The notes beneath the pieces were generated by a model. It saw only the letters and a program-made list of their open reading frames with translations, ran no database searches and was not told the origin of the DNA. A program made the position numbers and the translations under genes. 64,000 nt of DNA from Rotaria sp. Silwood1 (lineage: Eukaryota > Rotifera > Eurotatoria > Philodinida > Philodinidae), in the NCBI GenBank assembly GCA_905250075.1, contig CAJNOP010000039.1, positions 488,172 to 552,171 of the forward strand, in the 5' to 3' direction. This document shows, in pieces, positions 42,501 to 55,700 of the stretch (the stretch's first letter is position 1; each line of letters opens with the position of its first letter).

Positions 42501-43192
42501 CGTGCAAACACTTGGCTACCGAAATCTAGTATCTTGATGGTGTTAATATTCGACAGCTGAGTATTCAATGGCTTCGCTCGACTGTTGGTCTTGTTAGTCA
42601 AGAGCCTATCTTGTTTAATTTGACTATTGCTCAAAACATAGCTTATGGTAAGGAGAATACTTCCATTGAAAACATTATCGACGCAGCCACTAAAGCTAAC
42701 ATTCATGATTTTATTCAGCAACTACCTCAAGTAAGTAATGTATAATAAATGATATTTGATTGTGTCTTTGCATTGTGACAATAGGGTTATGGAACTAGAG
42801 TGGGTATGAAAGGTGTTCACTTGTCAGGTGGTGAGAAACAACGTATTGCCATTGCTCGAGCACTTCTTCGTCAACCAAAAATATTATTGTTAGATGAAGC
42901 AACAAGTGGAATGGACACTTACAATGAACAGGTTCGTTTCTCTTAGTATGTTCGGTAATTAAATACTCTCTTCTGATATGTTTAGATTGTACAAGAAGCT
43001 CTTGAAAAAGCTGAAACAATGAATTCAACTTGCACTTCACTGATCATTGCTCATCGTCTATCGACCATTCGTTCATGTGATTTGATCTGTGTTCTTGAGA
43101 AAGGATACTTGGTAGAAAATGGTACTCATGCAGAGTTAATGAAACGACGTGGAGTTTACTATCGTATGATTGTTTGTAACAGTATTTCATAA
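36591..43192 (+). CDS. ABCB1: ABCB-type full ABC transporter (P-glycoprotein/MDR family)
   Basis: Plus-strand gene with layout TMD-NBD-TMD-NBD. Early exons: 36591-36679, 36735-36849, 36911-37152, 37223-37320, 37389-37504. The exon(s) coding the loop after TM2 are unresolved between 37505 and 38585; coding resumes by about 38586-38803 ([13 protein letters not shown]). From 38852 the chain is clean: 38852-38976, 39055-39235, 39297-39410, 39463-39664, 39726-39862, 39916-40038, 40094-40274, 40325-40558, 40617-40666, 40730-40882, 40938-41042, 41089-41454, 41526-41626, 41679-41819, 41870-41923, 41972-42074, 42152-42254, 42317-42337, 42394-42467, 42530-42730, 42785-42931, 42986-43192; all phases close. 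NBD1: [34 protein letters not shown]2: [30 protein letters not shown]. Both have Q-loops (SQEP) and H-loops (SHR, AHR). Family role: ATP-driven efflux of hydrophobic compounds at the plasma membrane. Confidence 0.88.
42317..42337 (+). other. 21-nt microexon in ABCB NBD2
   Basis: Exon of 21 nt (gccagcgtgtggctcttgta g) coding QRVALV plus split glycines, flanked by 62- and 56-nt introns. Its 3' junction lies at the first Gly of the Walker A motif (G|ASGCGKST). Phases are required for the frame to stay open. Confidence 0.8.
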
Positions 43193-43943
43193 ATTAACTT
43201 CATTGCTACTTTAATGAAACTGACTAGAAGTCGAAATAAACTTTTCTCATTAATCAAGTGTTACATGAAACAGTGTAACAGCTTTGAAATGCAAAATCCA
43301 AAAATTGAAAATTTTTAGATTCAAAAATGAAGTGAAGATTTCTATTTTACTTGTTTCTGTAACATCACAGTCAAAAGGCATACTGGAGTGAGCGATGTTT
43401 TGATCAAAACACAAACAGAAACATCATGCTATATTTCAAGAACACTGGAAGCTAACAATTTCATTGTGTGATTGTGCGTTGTGAGTGGTCTCACCAGCAG
43501 CTGTCACAGCTACACCTTTACCGATATTCCTTTTAGTCTACGATGATTGATTATTTTTCTGATCTTCATCGCATGTATTCGCTGCTATCAGAAATTCGAC
43601 GTATCATTTCATTTGTAGATTCAATATGAAAAAATTACAGTAAAGTCTACTGTTAACCATTTATCTCTTGCTGAACTATGTTTGATTCGTTTGTAGAACA
43701 ATTGCAGAAAATCCAGAAAGTATAGAGCTCGAAAACTTTAGAAGCATATTTTGTAGCTTGTATAACTGGAAACCGATACAGCTATGATAGCAGGAAAGGA
43801 TGTAAAGATGAAAAAGCTTGACTCTCTCGTTGTATTCAGACCTACATGAAAACAGCTAAGACACTGGTATTAGAGAGTATGAGTGTTTTTGCGTGAGTTT
43901 TTGACTACAAAATACCCCACACCGACACCCTTTGCGCAAAATG
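43193..43943. other. 3' flank of ABCB, no gene seen
   Basis: No supported open frame. Confidence 0.5.
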
Positions 43944-44643
43944 TATAGGGTGTCTCAAAATTATAAGACCCCTTTATTTTTGAAATTTTTTCAACAAAGA
44001 CGAATAGCTGGGTCAAATCGAAATAATGATTTGGATAGCCCTTGAAATTTTCTATCCAATACAGTATTGGCCAAAATTTCAAATTAAACTTTGTGAAGAG
44101 AGTTTTCCAGAAAACTCTTCCACTGAAATTTCAGGTCCTACAAGAGTTTGACAAATATATTTTTAAATATAGTTATCTGAAAGAGCAAAAAATTCTGAGA
44201 AACTTACGGGTCGTCCAGTTCTCGACGATGTTTCGTTCCAAAGTTATAAGCATGAGAAAACTCAAAAAATGTCATAATTTATTAAAAAATCGCTAAAATT
44301 CGGCTAAAAACATTTTTTTTTCGGTTTTTTTTCTGGTGCTTATAACTTTGGAACGAAACATCGTCGAGAACTGGACGACCCCTAAGTTTCTCAGAATTTT
44401 TTGCTCTTTCAGATGACTATATTTAAAAATATGTTTGTCAAACTCTTGTAGAACATGAAATTTCAGTGGAAGAGTTTTCTGGAAAACTCTCTTCAAAGTT
44501 TAATTTGAAATTTTGGTCCATATTGTATTGGATAGAAAATTTCAAGGGCTATCCAAATCATTATTTCGATTTGATCTAGCTATCCGTCTTTGTTGAAAAA
44601 ATTGCAAAAATAAAGGGGTCGTATAATTTTGAGATACGCTATA
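43944..44643. repeat. long foldback (hairpin) element
   Basis: 700 bp palindrome. Left arm 43944 to about 44252 pairs with about 44337-44643; centre about 85 nt. Ends tatagggtgtctc and gagatacgctata. Near-identical blocks include caaaattata, gaccccttta, gaaataatgatttggatagc, ttgaaattttctatccaata, gaaaactcttccactgaaat, and tcgacgatgtttcgttccaa. Open frames inside are mirror images of each other and are not genes. TA at both ends fits a Tc1/mariner-like target, but this is inference. Confidence 0.93.
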
Positions 44644-46107
44644 TTTTTTTTTTACTCATTTACAGAGATAAGGTCATGAGCAAAATGTTTTCAAAGGCTG
44701 TAGGTTTGCTGAAAATTCTTTTCTCTACAGATTGGTTACCTTTTACAGCAAGAGCATGTTTGTTATCATGAACATGACACCGAAATTTAGATGCAAGCTC
44801 AGCACAGGAACAAATGAGAGCCCAACTTTTCCAAGAAACAGCTCATTTATTGAAGATTATATATTTTTTTCGCATAGAAAGGTGCGAGCGCACATGCATG
44901 AAGGAGGGATACCCATATTGTCTTATCAAAATAATCTTGGTTTAAACTAAATGTTACTTTGAAGATAGGAAAAATGCCAAGTGGAAGAGTCGAGCCCCAC
45001 TCCCAACTTGCCTTTCCTAATAGCAACGAAGTTTTCGGCAAAGATGAAGTGGATGTTGACTTCAAAGAAAAATGATCATGTTCAAAAATATTAATTTCTA
45101 ATTTCTAATTGAATTATCGAATTTCGTTTCGTGCCTAATCAAAATTGATTAAGGTTTTTCAAGTTAATCAAAGACGAGTAACTACTGAATGTGTTACTAA
45201 ACGAAGCTCAGCTTAAGTCAAAATAACCCATGTATTGATCGGCTTATTCGTTGCAACTTTCTGTGTTTTTCGTTTTGGACGAATTTTCATGAGCCAATTC
45301 AGTTATATGATTGATGGTGAACACTGAACCGTTGTAGAATATCAGTTGATATTGTTCTTAATCGGCCACAAATTACATCACTCTTGACGAGTGTCATACT
45401 TAAAGAAAATCAGGGTTAAAAATCGACGCATAAATGTCGGACCTCGAACAAATCTTTTCTAGTAACCACTTGCAGTATCTTTTCATGGTCAAAATGTTTA
45501 AGAATTTAAAGGAAATAATGTAGTACTCAAACACGCACATATGATCTATAAATCGAATGTATCGATCACTCAGCAAGTTAAAACTTCGACAAAATTATAT
45601 GCGACCAAAACATAGCTTTAATAACAGTCAATCCCATCGATGAAATATTTTGTAAGTGCTGTAGTTAACCTTCTCCTAATACATCTTCATTCACTGTGAA
45701 TTCAATAAGACACGAGCTTCAAAATTATTACAAAATTATCACAAGTGTTGCACATTCTGTTGATATGGTTAATTGCTTCATCGTAACCAATTATTTCGAG
45801 GTTCATAAAAATCTAACATATACTTAATTATTTATAACCTATGTTATCTTTATTTCTCAGAATAAAAGATCAATCATTCTAAAAATCACTCAACATATGT
45901 TTGCTAGATATTTATGCATTGTATAAATTGTTCATGAACATGGAATCCAACTTGTGATAGACACGAATTTTATAATCAATACTAAACCAGATATGGGAAA
46001 GCATTTACATAATAACAGACATTTTATCAGATTATATCGGTTCTATTCTATAGATTGATTACTCTTTATTTTAAAGAAAAAAATAATAATTTTTGTACAT
46101 TAAAAAG
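44644..46107. other. no gene recognised
   Basis: Spacer between the hairpin and the 3' end of the phosphatase gene. A possible frame on the minus strand near 44847-45065 has no domain. Confidence 0.5.
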
Positions 46108-48383
46108 TTATTTTGTTAGCACAAATTGATCAGCAATACCATCATCACTATTATGATAATATGTCAGATGCAGATATGTTTGATTGGCAAATATTGTTGT
46201 ATATCCAAATTGTTGATCATGATATTTACTCCATGGAACACTCGAATACACATCAGTATCTAAGTTTTGACCCGCCATACCAATTAATACATGTGTTATA
46301 CCATCGGCAACACATGTTTTTTGATACATAGGACATGATCGTTCATATGAATGTCGGTGTGCAAAAAGATTGACATCGACATGATATTGATAAAACAATG
46401 GTTCTAAGTAGAATTGTAACATTATCGTAATTTCATGCTCACCAATCGATTCTATTTCTGATGTATACATATGTCGATGAGAACCAACAATAAGCCATGG
46501 AGTACGAGAACGATTGACTGAACGAAGATCTTGCTCAATCCATGCATATTGAGGTGATGATCGACGAAAATCATGTTCAGTTGAATAATAAAGTATATGT
46601 ATTGGACCAACATCAAAACTGTACCAAAACAAACCATTACCATTCGATGGAGAATGAAAACGATGAACCATAGGTACAGCACATTCACCACCTGAATCAG
46701 TACCATAGTCACCCCTAAGTATAAAATAAGATCGAAATGAATCCATATATGAAAAAACGGTCTGTTTGACTATATAATCAATAACAGTACCGAGATGTTC
46801 AGCAAGTTTTTTCTAGTTATTAAAGACAAACTTACCATCCTGGTCTAAATCCTCCTGGACCTGGTGCACCGCTTGGATCTTTATCTCCTCCTGTAGCATG
46901 ATCATATTCATGATTACCAATCCCGACCATATAAGGCACACGAGCTGCTATTGGTTGTATTTGAGTCATAAATGCATCCCATAGTGCACCAATACCTCGA
47001 GCATAACTAATATCACCAATATGTAACAAACAAGTAATATTTGATGATATGATTCGTGTTGTTACTCGATCGATAGTTGACTTAGCACCGGGTTGTACTG
47101 GTGATAAACCCATATCACCATATGCAATCAAGGTTACTGCTTCATCTTTAGTTGCAGGACGATTTGTAAATGAATAGATTGATGACCAGCCATATTCATT
47201 ATTTCCAACTCGATAAAAATAGGTTGTTGATGGACGAAGGTCTTCTAATAAAATCGTATGCATATATCCTGGATCGATGAATGTTTGTGGACCCCATGTA
47301 TTCGCTTTTCCTTCGCACATATCTGATGCTGTATATGTTGTTGTTGATCCATTTCTATAAAACTCAAGTGAAAATGGATCAAAACCATATTAACATTGAG
47401 AAGTATATTGTGATGAATTAGTTAGATAGGAAACAAATATTTGATCTAATCGATCACCATAAGCTAAATGAATATGTGTTGGTTCATTGTAATTGAGTGG
47501 TTGAATATTGATCGATTGAGCAATTAATGAATAATTGCCTGAGCAAGAATGATCACGTGAATAATAACGAAATTGAAGTGGATGGCGTAGATTGATCATT
47601 TGCCATGACATACTAGTTTGTTTGGATTTGACAAATTCATAATCAAAATAACCGCAGGCTAATAAAAAGAAAAATAATATTCAATATCAGCTATAAAAAG
47701 AAACGAAGTACTGATCTCAAAAAGTTTTCGAGTTGTTTGATTAAATTTTTAGATATTCTATTGTAGAGACACACAAAAAAGTATTTTCACAGTTTTATTT
47801 ATTAAAAAAAGAAGATGACATTCGTTTGAGATTGATGAAATGTATAGATTAGCGAATATTTTTTCAAAGAAATATTTCAGCGCCAGATTAGAGATGGCAC
47901 TTCAGATTCGTTATGCAAGAGCTACGATTTATTAGGCGACGAAAACTATCTTTTAGATTCTGTGAATTTTTCAAACAGGCGCATAGGAATGTCTCTTTCA
48001 TATTTATGCTTAGAGCTGATGAATTTAATGGTTTTCTCATGCAAGTGAATTATGAAAAGAAAACCATATTTACCGTTAGTAAGAGGAATTTCGGCAAAAT
48101 AAACTCCAATGAAATCATCGGTACATGAAGCTGATGTTGATGTCCAAGTCACATTGATCTGCTCATTACTAGTATAGACTGTAGCTGATACATTTAAAGT
48201 CGCTACTGTCAAAGCCGTTGAGAAATTTGAAGAAAAACCAAACCCGGTACCTCGATTACAGGCATGTGGACTTGGTTCATCATGTACTGAATGGCGTTTC
48301 CCAAAAGGACCATTAGCATTTAAATGTTTGTCAGCTACGACGAAAACAATAAATGATAAAAGAAAAACGACTAACCACTTCAT
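46108..48383 (-). pseudogene. ACP7: purple acid phosphatase (ACP7-like) with an in-frame TAA
   Basis: Three exons on the minus strand: 48383-48074, 47658-46836, 46714-46108; 1740 nt, 579 codons plus stop. Signal peptide MKWLVVFLLSFIVFVVA. An N-terminal fibronectin-like domain (about 55-270, with HIHLAYGDRLDQIFVSY and TYTASDMCEGKANTWGP) precedes the metallophosphatase domain with the five motif blocks: YGDMG, HIGDISYARG, GNHEYDH, VGSHRHMY and FAHRHSYERSCPMY. These bind the dinuclear Fe/Zn centre of secreted or lysosomal PAPs. The fifth block has Ala for the usual Gly (GHVH to AHRH), but both His remain. A TAA at 47392-47390 (codon 193) interrupts the frame in YTSQC*YGFDPFS, a place where the family has coding sequence. 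Everything else is intact, so the loss is recent, or it is an error or an allele. Introns 415 and 121 nt. Confidence 0.85.
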
Positions 48384-49784
48384 TTAACTCAAACAAACTA
48401 CTGGTCCACATTGTCATGTTCTCTCGTTTTATACCCTGAAGTTTTAAAGCGATAAGAAAATAAAAACAAACCAAAGTATCATATCGTTTTTGACGCTCAC
48501 GTGCGGAAAGAAATGGAAGAGACTAGATTTTACTTTCATCGCGAACCGTCTACACAAGTGAAAAAAAACATTTAAAAAAGTTACATATGATTTAAATGTT
48601 CTGCACTTTTTGTTCATTTCGGAAGACGAAAAGACTGCGTTCAATGCAGTTTAATACTAACACGAAGAAAGAATACCTCTGTCTCCCGACTATCTTACGG
48701 TATAGCTGGTAGGGTCTAGCTTCACATTCAGTAACTCGATATCTTTATTACACCTAACACTATAAATAAACTTCGACAGAAGGTCAACCTGATTCAGAGT
48801 TTTTACTCTCAGTAGTCTGTTCTTCCCATGTACACTCGCTAGCCAAATACTAGTCACAACGGCAAATTGATGTCAGAATGTAGTCAGCATACAATTATAT
48901 TAGTTATTCGAGACAGCCAGTCATTAATGATCTGTCTAGAATCATTTCAAGACTGATAATACTGAGTTTTGAATGTACTACCTTGTTAATACTATGCTAA
49001 ACTACGTTGTCACTGAGTCGTACCAATCAATTTAATACTGGAAAGTTTGTTTTTACCTTAAAGAAAGAACATCCATATTGCTAACGAAGCAGAATGAAGA
49101 ATATTGTTGACATGGATAATTAAAGTGAGATGAACAAACAATATTGACTTATGTGCGAAATATCTACCTGGCAAAACATGTATGCCTTTTACCTACTAGA
49201 CGAAGTGTGTAAACATGTGACAAAAAGTATATGCCGTGTTTGCTCTTCTTATACCTTACCAAAAAATGATTCTATTAGCATATCACTCTTTCTGTGCCAG
49301 AAATGCTTCACGAAACTTGTTCTATATGTAAATCGTTTCGCTTTTCTTTATAACATATATACAGACTTGTATAGCAATGAACCGTACCTTTTCAAGTGGT
49401 GAAATGAGCATCTCTTGTATTTTCACGAATGATTATCACATTACCGAAAGAAAAGAGAAATGTTTGTAGATCATTTGATCTTAGAAATAGTCATTTTAAA
49501 TAAATCTTTCCGAAGGTCTGAATCGAGTTAGTGGATGAAGAGAATATTTTCACTCGACTAACTCTAAGAAAGTTTTGCAACAATCAACAGTATTGTTCTG
49601 TATATGTGTTGGTAAAACAAAGACGATCCCACACCCATACCCAAGATCTATAACGGTTGATGAGCAAGAAACAAAAGTTGTGAAAATGCAAAAAAGATTA
49701 TTATTCGTAACTAAGTAGTCGTCAATTTATCTTGATTAATGAAGTGCTTGTGTATTCTAGAAACATGATTCAAAGCGTCAATAT
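48384..49784. other. upstream region of the phosphatase; no gene seen
   Basis: 1.4 kb holding the phosphatase promoter and the 3' flank of the HECT gene. An 83-codon plus frame at 49151-49402 is Cys-containing but has no recognised pattern. Confidence 0.5.
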
Positions 49785-52700
49785 TTAGTCTTCTGAATCA
49801 GAATCAGAAGTAAAATCTCTTGGATCAATAGTTTCAACCATATTACCATCGCCATCGATGCTTGAACAATGGCTAATAGCGTAATTTAAACGTTCGTACA
49901 TGATTTCAGTCGTCGAATATGCAGGTAAATCGATAGTAAAAAAACATGTATGTGAACCTAAAACAAATGAATCTCATGATTTATCAATTTCAGTATGAAA
50001 GATCTTTAATTAATGTTAGAATTCTCTATATCTTTTGATCAAATTCAAAAGATCTTTCAGTTACAATAGACGAACATCACTTTCCATCCATTGAGTTTTA
50101 CCTTCCTTCGAAAAATAAAATTGTTGCCTCATAGATCAAGATCACGTTGATTAGCAACTTCAAAGGCATAGCAGAGGATTTCAAAATAGGAAATCTATCT
50201 TTCATATATTGAATTAATAAAAATACCTATTGTGTTATCAAATTATCGGCACAAGTTATTATTAAAACAAAACACGCTCTCCTATTCTGAACGAGGAAGG
50301 AAACAGTAATCGGTGGTGCTCCATATCTGTTCCACTGGAAAACTGTGAAAATTAAATCATGACACTGTGCTGTGAGTTTTGCCATTTGTTCCAGATATAA
50401 CTTGAGAGTTTTGAGCTAATTTTGGAGTTACAATAATAGTTACCTACGTCCACCAACTTCCACTGATTTATATATCTATCAAGCTATTATGATTCGATCA
50501 ATATCATTGTATGGCTCAAAATAATCAGCCTTCTTGGCTAGACTGTTCTCCTAGAAGACCTGTCAACGGAATTTTTTAGGAAGTCGAAAGTATGGAAAAG
50601 ATACTCTTCACACTCTGCAAAATTTTTTATATAAACGTAAGTTTTCGTTTATACCTATCTAGTTCGATTGGTTTTGCTGCATTATACTTGTGGTGCCAGT
50701 GAGGAAAGCACACGGATGTAGCACAATTGAGACTCTTCCCAGGAGACATGAATCTCGACCGGGCAACTGGTTTCCGTTATATTACGCGATTGAATTCCCA
50801 TCGAGTGGTCCTGAAAGCGGTCACCAATAGCTTGCACATACTCTCCTTCTTCATATACCAGCGAAAGTCTACTTCCACCAGTACTGAACTACTCGAAAAT
50901 AGAGATTTACCTATTCCAATGACGACCAATGTCAAGTCAAGAATTGGAATTGAAACAGGTGCATTCTTACTCAAGAGAAAAGCCAAGGTTTAACTTTGAA
51001 ATCGCTGTGAGTAAAAATTTTCAAAGAGAAATTTCTTCCAAAATGCATGAAGGTATGAAGTCAGACTTTGATGAGGTTTTACACTAAATATCTCAGTTAA
51101 AAACAAAGCATGGTTTCAAATTCACTGATAAAAACTGCATTCACTAACATCATAGTCAAGAATCTAATTTCATGCATTCAACACAACTTTGAACATTAGT
51201 TTTGAAACTGCACTCGTTATTAACTTGAACCTCAATGAAAAGTCTGATGAATTTCCATTAATACAATAAACGATTTCTCTTATTGTGGGCTAGAAAATGA
51301 GATTCTTCAAGTCATGGCAATCTGATGTATGTGTACAAATTTATAGAGTCTACCTTTACCAATTTTAAAGTGATATGAATGTGAAACAGCTGATAGTTTG
51401 TAATGACTGATGTTTCATTCTTCGAACAAGTATCTCAATGAAAGTAACTGTTGCCATGAAAATCAGCATGGTGGACAACATGTGTTTAGATTTGGCTTCT
51501 GTTTTTCGAATGTTCAACGATTGATAATTAAAATATTGTACCAGTGGATTCTGAAGCTGTTCCGTCTACTGCATAAATGAACAGGAGCGCATTCATGGGA
51601 ATCTAATCATCTTATGAAGTAGAAACCTTTCTTCTTATATACGAAGAAGACTACCTTGTAAACAAAATGAAAACCCTCAGAAAAATATGTAGAATAAAAA
51701 TTGCCGTTCTTGTCAAGAAAAAACCCACGAGTTAATGTTCTTTTTTTTTCTTAATTTCTAAAGTTGACTTGAAAAATACTGAAGTTCTTTTCTTTCGTTT
51801 GGTCGACTTAAAAAGTTGAACACTACTTACGTGGAAGCGCTTTATCCACTTCATCATTGCTTAGATAATATGGATTAATATTGAATTTCGATGTAAATTC
51901 TTCATCTTTACTCGGTAATATACTTCTTCCCCAAACAAATATCAAGAATAATTTTCTTTGATCTTCATCGAATAATTCACTTAGAACTGTCCAAAATCGT
52001 TGAATGTGTGGTGCATCTGCACTTATATGCTTATAATTCGTGTTCCTCTTCAATAATTCAATATCAATTTGCCCTTTTCCACATATGGCTTCTTCAAGGT
52101 TACTAGCTGTAAATAAACTTAAATAATAGCTTGGTACAATACTATACAAGCCTTGACGAATAAATTCAATTTGTCGATGAAATTCATTTAGACGATATGC
52201 ACAATAGTACGCACAATATTGTTTTAAATTATCAGAAGTAATCGGAATTTCTGCACCACCGGGAATGAGTTCATAAGTTTGTCCAGCTGAACTCACAATA
52301 TCAAAACGTAGTTCACTCATAATACTACTAAGTAAATAATTGATGTCACTATCGGTATCTATCGACTGATTTCGTTTTAAAGTTTTTTCCATTTCATTAA
52401 TAATTTTAAAACTTTGCATATCAATTGCTTCAATATCTTCCATAGTTACTTTTTCTTGCACCAATTGTTTCCATAGCAGACTGGGAAATTTTAAATCCAA
52501 GTAATGTTTTCGACGTATTGCCATGCCCATTAATTGTCCAATGAAACGATATTGATTTTTCACTTTAGTTGAAATCGATTTATTCGGTGGAAATACATTT
52601 GGAATCCAACGATCACGATTCAAACCAGTTTGTGTTCGTCCGTTTGGACATAAAATAAACAAAGACAGTCGTATACTACATATGTCCGAACAAATGCGTG

Positions 52701-55700
52701 TTATTGAATCTCTATAGGGTCCACCTTGATCTGTACTATGCATTCCAATGTATTGCGCTTGCCAAAGTTGTTCCTCTTCTCTTCGAAATAATACTTGAGC
52801 ATTTTGATGTAATTGATCATAAGCTTGGTGAAACATAGTAGCTTCGTCCTTATCATCAACACTACTAACTTTCACTGTGTCAAACTCAACTGAAGGAATT
52901 TCTTGCGACGATCTCACTACAGTTTTTTGTAAGGATTGATGAAACCAATGAAGCTTGGTTGAGTGAAATAAATAAATTTTATGTGCACGAATTTTGTCTG
53001 TGAGAATGCTTTGTCTCGGTGATAAAGTAAAATCGAGAAATGACACAACTTTTTCGATAAACATACTCAATCGATACAATAGTTTTGCACGAGTTATTAT
53101 GCAGACAGCTGGAATATTTGATAGCGATGAGTAATTTTTATAGAATGTCGCATTAGACATGTCTTCGATGGATAGACTTTGAATAAAATCTTTGAAAGAG
53201 TCGTTGACTAACAATTGCTTATTCATAAAACTAATCAATTGTTGATCAGCTATCGTATCGAAATGACGGCTCGATTTTTCAACGTCATCTCGAGTGAATT
53301 TCAAATATTCATCTGAATTATCGTCCATTGTTAGAAAAACAACTTCAGGAAACTGTGCTTGCTTCTTTTTATCTATTAACACATTGATAACATCGATTAT
53401 TGTCAGTATATCACGAAAACTTTGTGGACATTGTGATAAATCGAATCTCAATTGTTGATTCAGATCGTTTGTTACATGCGTCGTACTTTGTTGATATTTC
53501 TGTCTCTCAAATAACAGAAATACTATATCCATGAGATTGTTTTGTAACATTTTTACTGTTGGGTTACTCATTAAATTATTTTTGGCTGATATTTCAATAA
53601 ATAATTGGAACAAGAAATGTTGAATTTGTCCTTTCAAATTGAAATTTTTGCTTGCATCAAGTAAACTATTAAACAAAAAAAAAGAGTTATTTTCGTTTTT
53701 AGGATGCCTAATATAGCTCTGACCGAGACTATTTCATATTGTTGTCTTTCTACTTATAGAAATTCTGCTTACTCGTTCAAGAATGATCTAATATAGAAAG
53801 TTGATTTTACAGCCTACTATTTTCAGCAACAAAAAAATCTTTAAAAATGTTCTGTCTTGTCTATGATCTTATATGATTGAAAATCTTTAAATTTTGAGAA
53901 TCGAACTCGAATTGATGAGCTTTTTTAATTGCAGCACTCGAAAATTGTATTTGATTATAGAGTTCTATAAGACTATGCTAACATATTTCATTTGAGAGTA
54001 GTAGGCATAAGATTCGCGAAAGACAATGTAAGGTTATAAGCCAAGAGTATTGTATGTTTTAGACATCAAACGTGTGGGTGTGAGGGAGGGAGATTGGACT
54101 ATGTGTCATTATAATTCGATGTATGTCTTTCTAGTTCGTTAATTAAGGGGCACAGAAATACATGCATATCCATTGCTCATTATTACCACTTTGAGATGAC
54201 ATATATCTTATTCCACTGCAAGCATTCAGCACATGTACACTCTTGTCATTCATTAAGTGGAGATACTCTTAGCTAACGAGATCAAAAAAAGCCATTCACT
54301 ATGAGGTTTTACTGAATTTTGTCATTGTTTTTACTTACGTGGAAAAGAGACGTAGAATGCATATTTTTAATTGATGCGTTGGACTAATCAAAAATAGATC
54401 GAACAACAGACTGATTAATGTTACAGGAAATAGAACTGGAATAAGTGAATCGATGTCACGATGTTTCATCGTCGATTTATCGATTGCCAATTCAACAAAT
54501 AGATTCAATATTTTGATAACAAAATTCAAACTTGATTGTTTAATCAGTGTTCGTTCGTCAATGGCCTTTGTCTCATTATCACAATCACATAGTAATAATA
54601 ATGGGTCAAACAAAAATTGAATCAATTGAATAGTAATGTCTCTTTGCAATTGATAGATTAAAGGAACTTCTCTATGTATGATTTCATCTCTAATTTCATT
54701 GTGATTACTAGCATATTTTAATAATTCTTGTATTTCAACTTTGAGAATCGAATTCGTTAATAAACTCATGATATCAATATTTTCATCTATGTTCGTATTT
54801 GTATACGTGTAGCGATAATCCATCAACTGTAATAGTCTAGTTATGAATGCACAATCACCAAATTTTTCCCATGGAAATTTATTTGAACTATGATCTGACC
54901 AAACTTTTAACATATTGAATAAAGTATAACGTGCGTAGATCATTGTCAATCCATGTTCACAGGCGACACGCAAGTTCATATATTTTTGTTGTGATATTTG
55001 TCGATGTGAATATTGAATTGATTTTTTAATCTTTTTTGGTTGACTTTCTACGAATGATGTCATTGTTGTTAGTTCTTGTTCAGATTTTGTCAAATCGAAC
55101 AATTGACAAGTGAGATCTTCTGCTCGAATCATTCTTGTTTTTCCTTGAATCCATTCGTCGAGACGATCATTGACATCTAAATCACGAACAGTTTGATAGT
55201 ACCATTTTTTGCTTGACAATACAGTATCATTCTCATTTGAATTTGGAACATTTTCTTGCGTTTCATACGTCATCAACAACGATTTCGAAGTCTGTAGATC
55301 GTGACAATGCAGTGACATGAGTTCATAAGCAGCTGTCACTTGTTCGTCAGTATCAAATTTCGAGAACGCAAGCAGATCTTCCATTTTTTCTCTATCAATG
55401 GATGGATTTAATCTCGACAAAATATTGAAATAACGTTTTTGTCGATTTTGAGCTTCGTTCTTCATGAATTCATCTTTTTTCTCACGTATAATTGTATCAA
55501 TCCATTGAATATTACTCGTATTGTATTCTTTCATAGCGTATTTTATCCATGATTCTTTGTATCCAATGGCAACTAAATTTAACGCAACGATAGAAAAGGG
55601 TGGTGCAACCAAAGTTTCTAATGAATATTTTGTTGATTTCATTTCTTCACGATTATCTACATCTGCTATTAAGCCGTTTAAAAATGTGATCGATTTACAT

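Noticed and set aside
44042..44496. Two mirror-image frames (plus 44042-44296, minus 44293-44496) with near-identical translations
   Set aside because: They are the two arms of the foldback palindrome read on opposite strands, not a duplicated gene.
46113..46331. Plus-strand frame over the phosphatase 3' exon
   Set aside because: His/Tyr-rich antisense shadow of the phosphatase.
47350..47392. A 40-nt intron (gttaat...tttatag) to remove the phosphatase TAA
   Set aside because: Joining the flanks creates another in-frame stop, and the skipped sequence matches family coding (YGFDP).
49151..49402. 83-codon plus frame with several Cys
   Set aside because: No repeat, signal or splice support; spacing of Cys fits no known finger.
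53885..53925. gaatcgaactcgaa string resembling a tRNA T-arm on the minus strand
   Set aside because: No anticodon arm, acceptor stem or A box around it.
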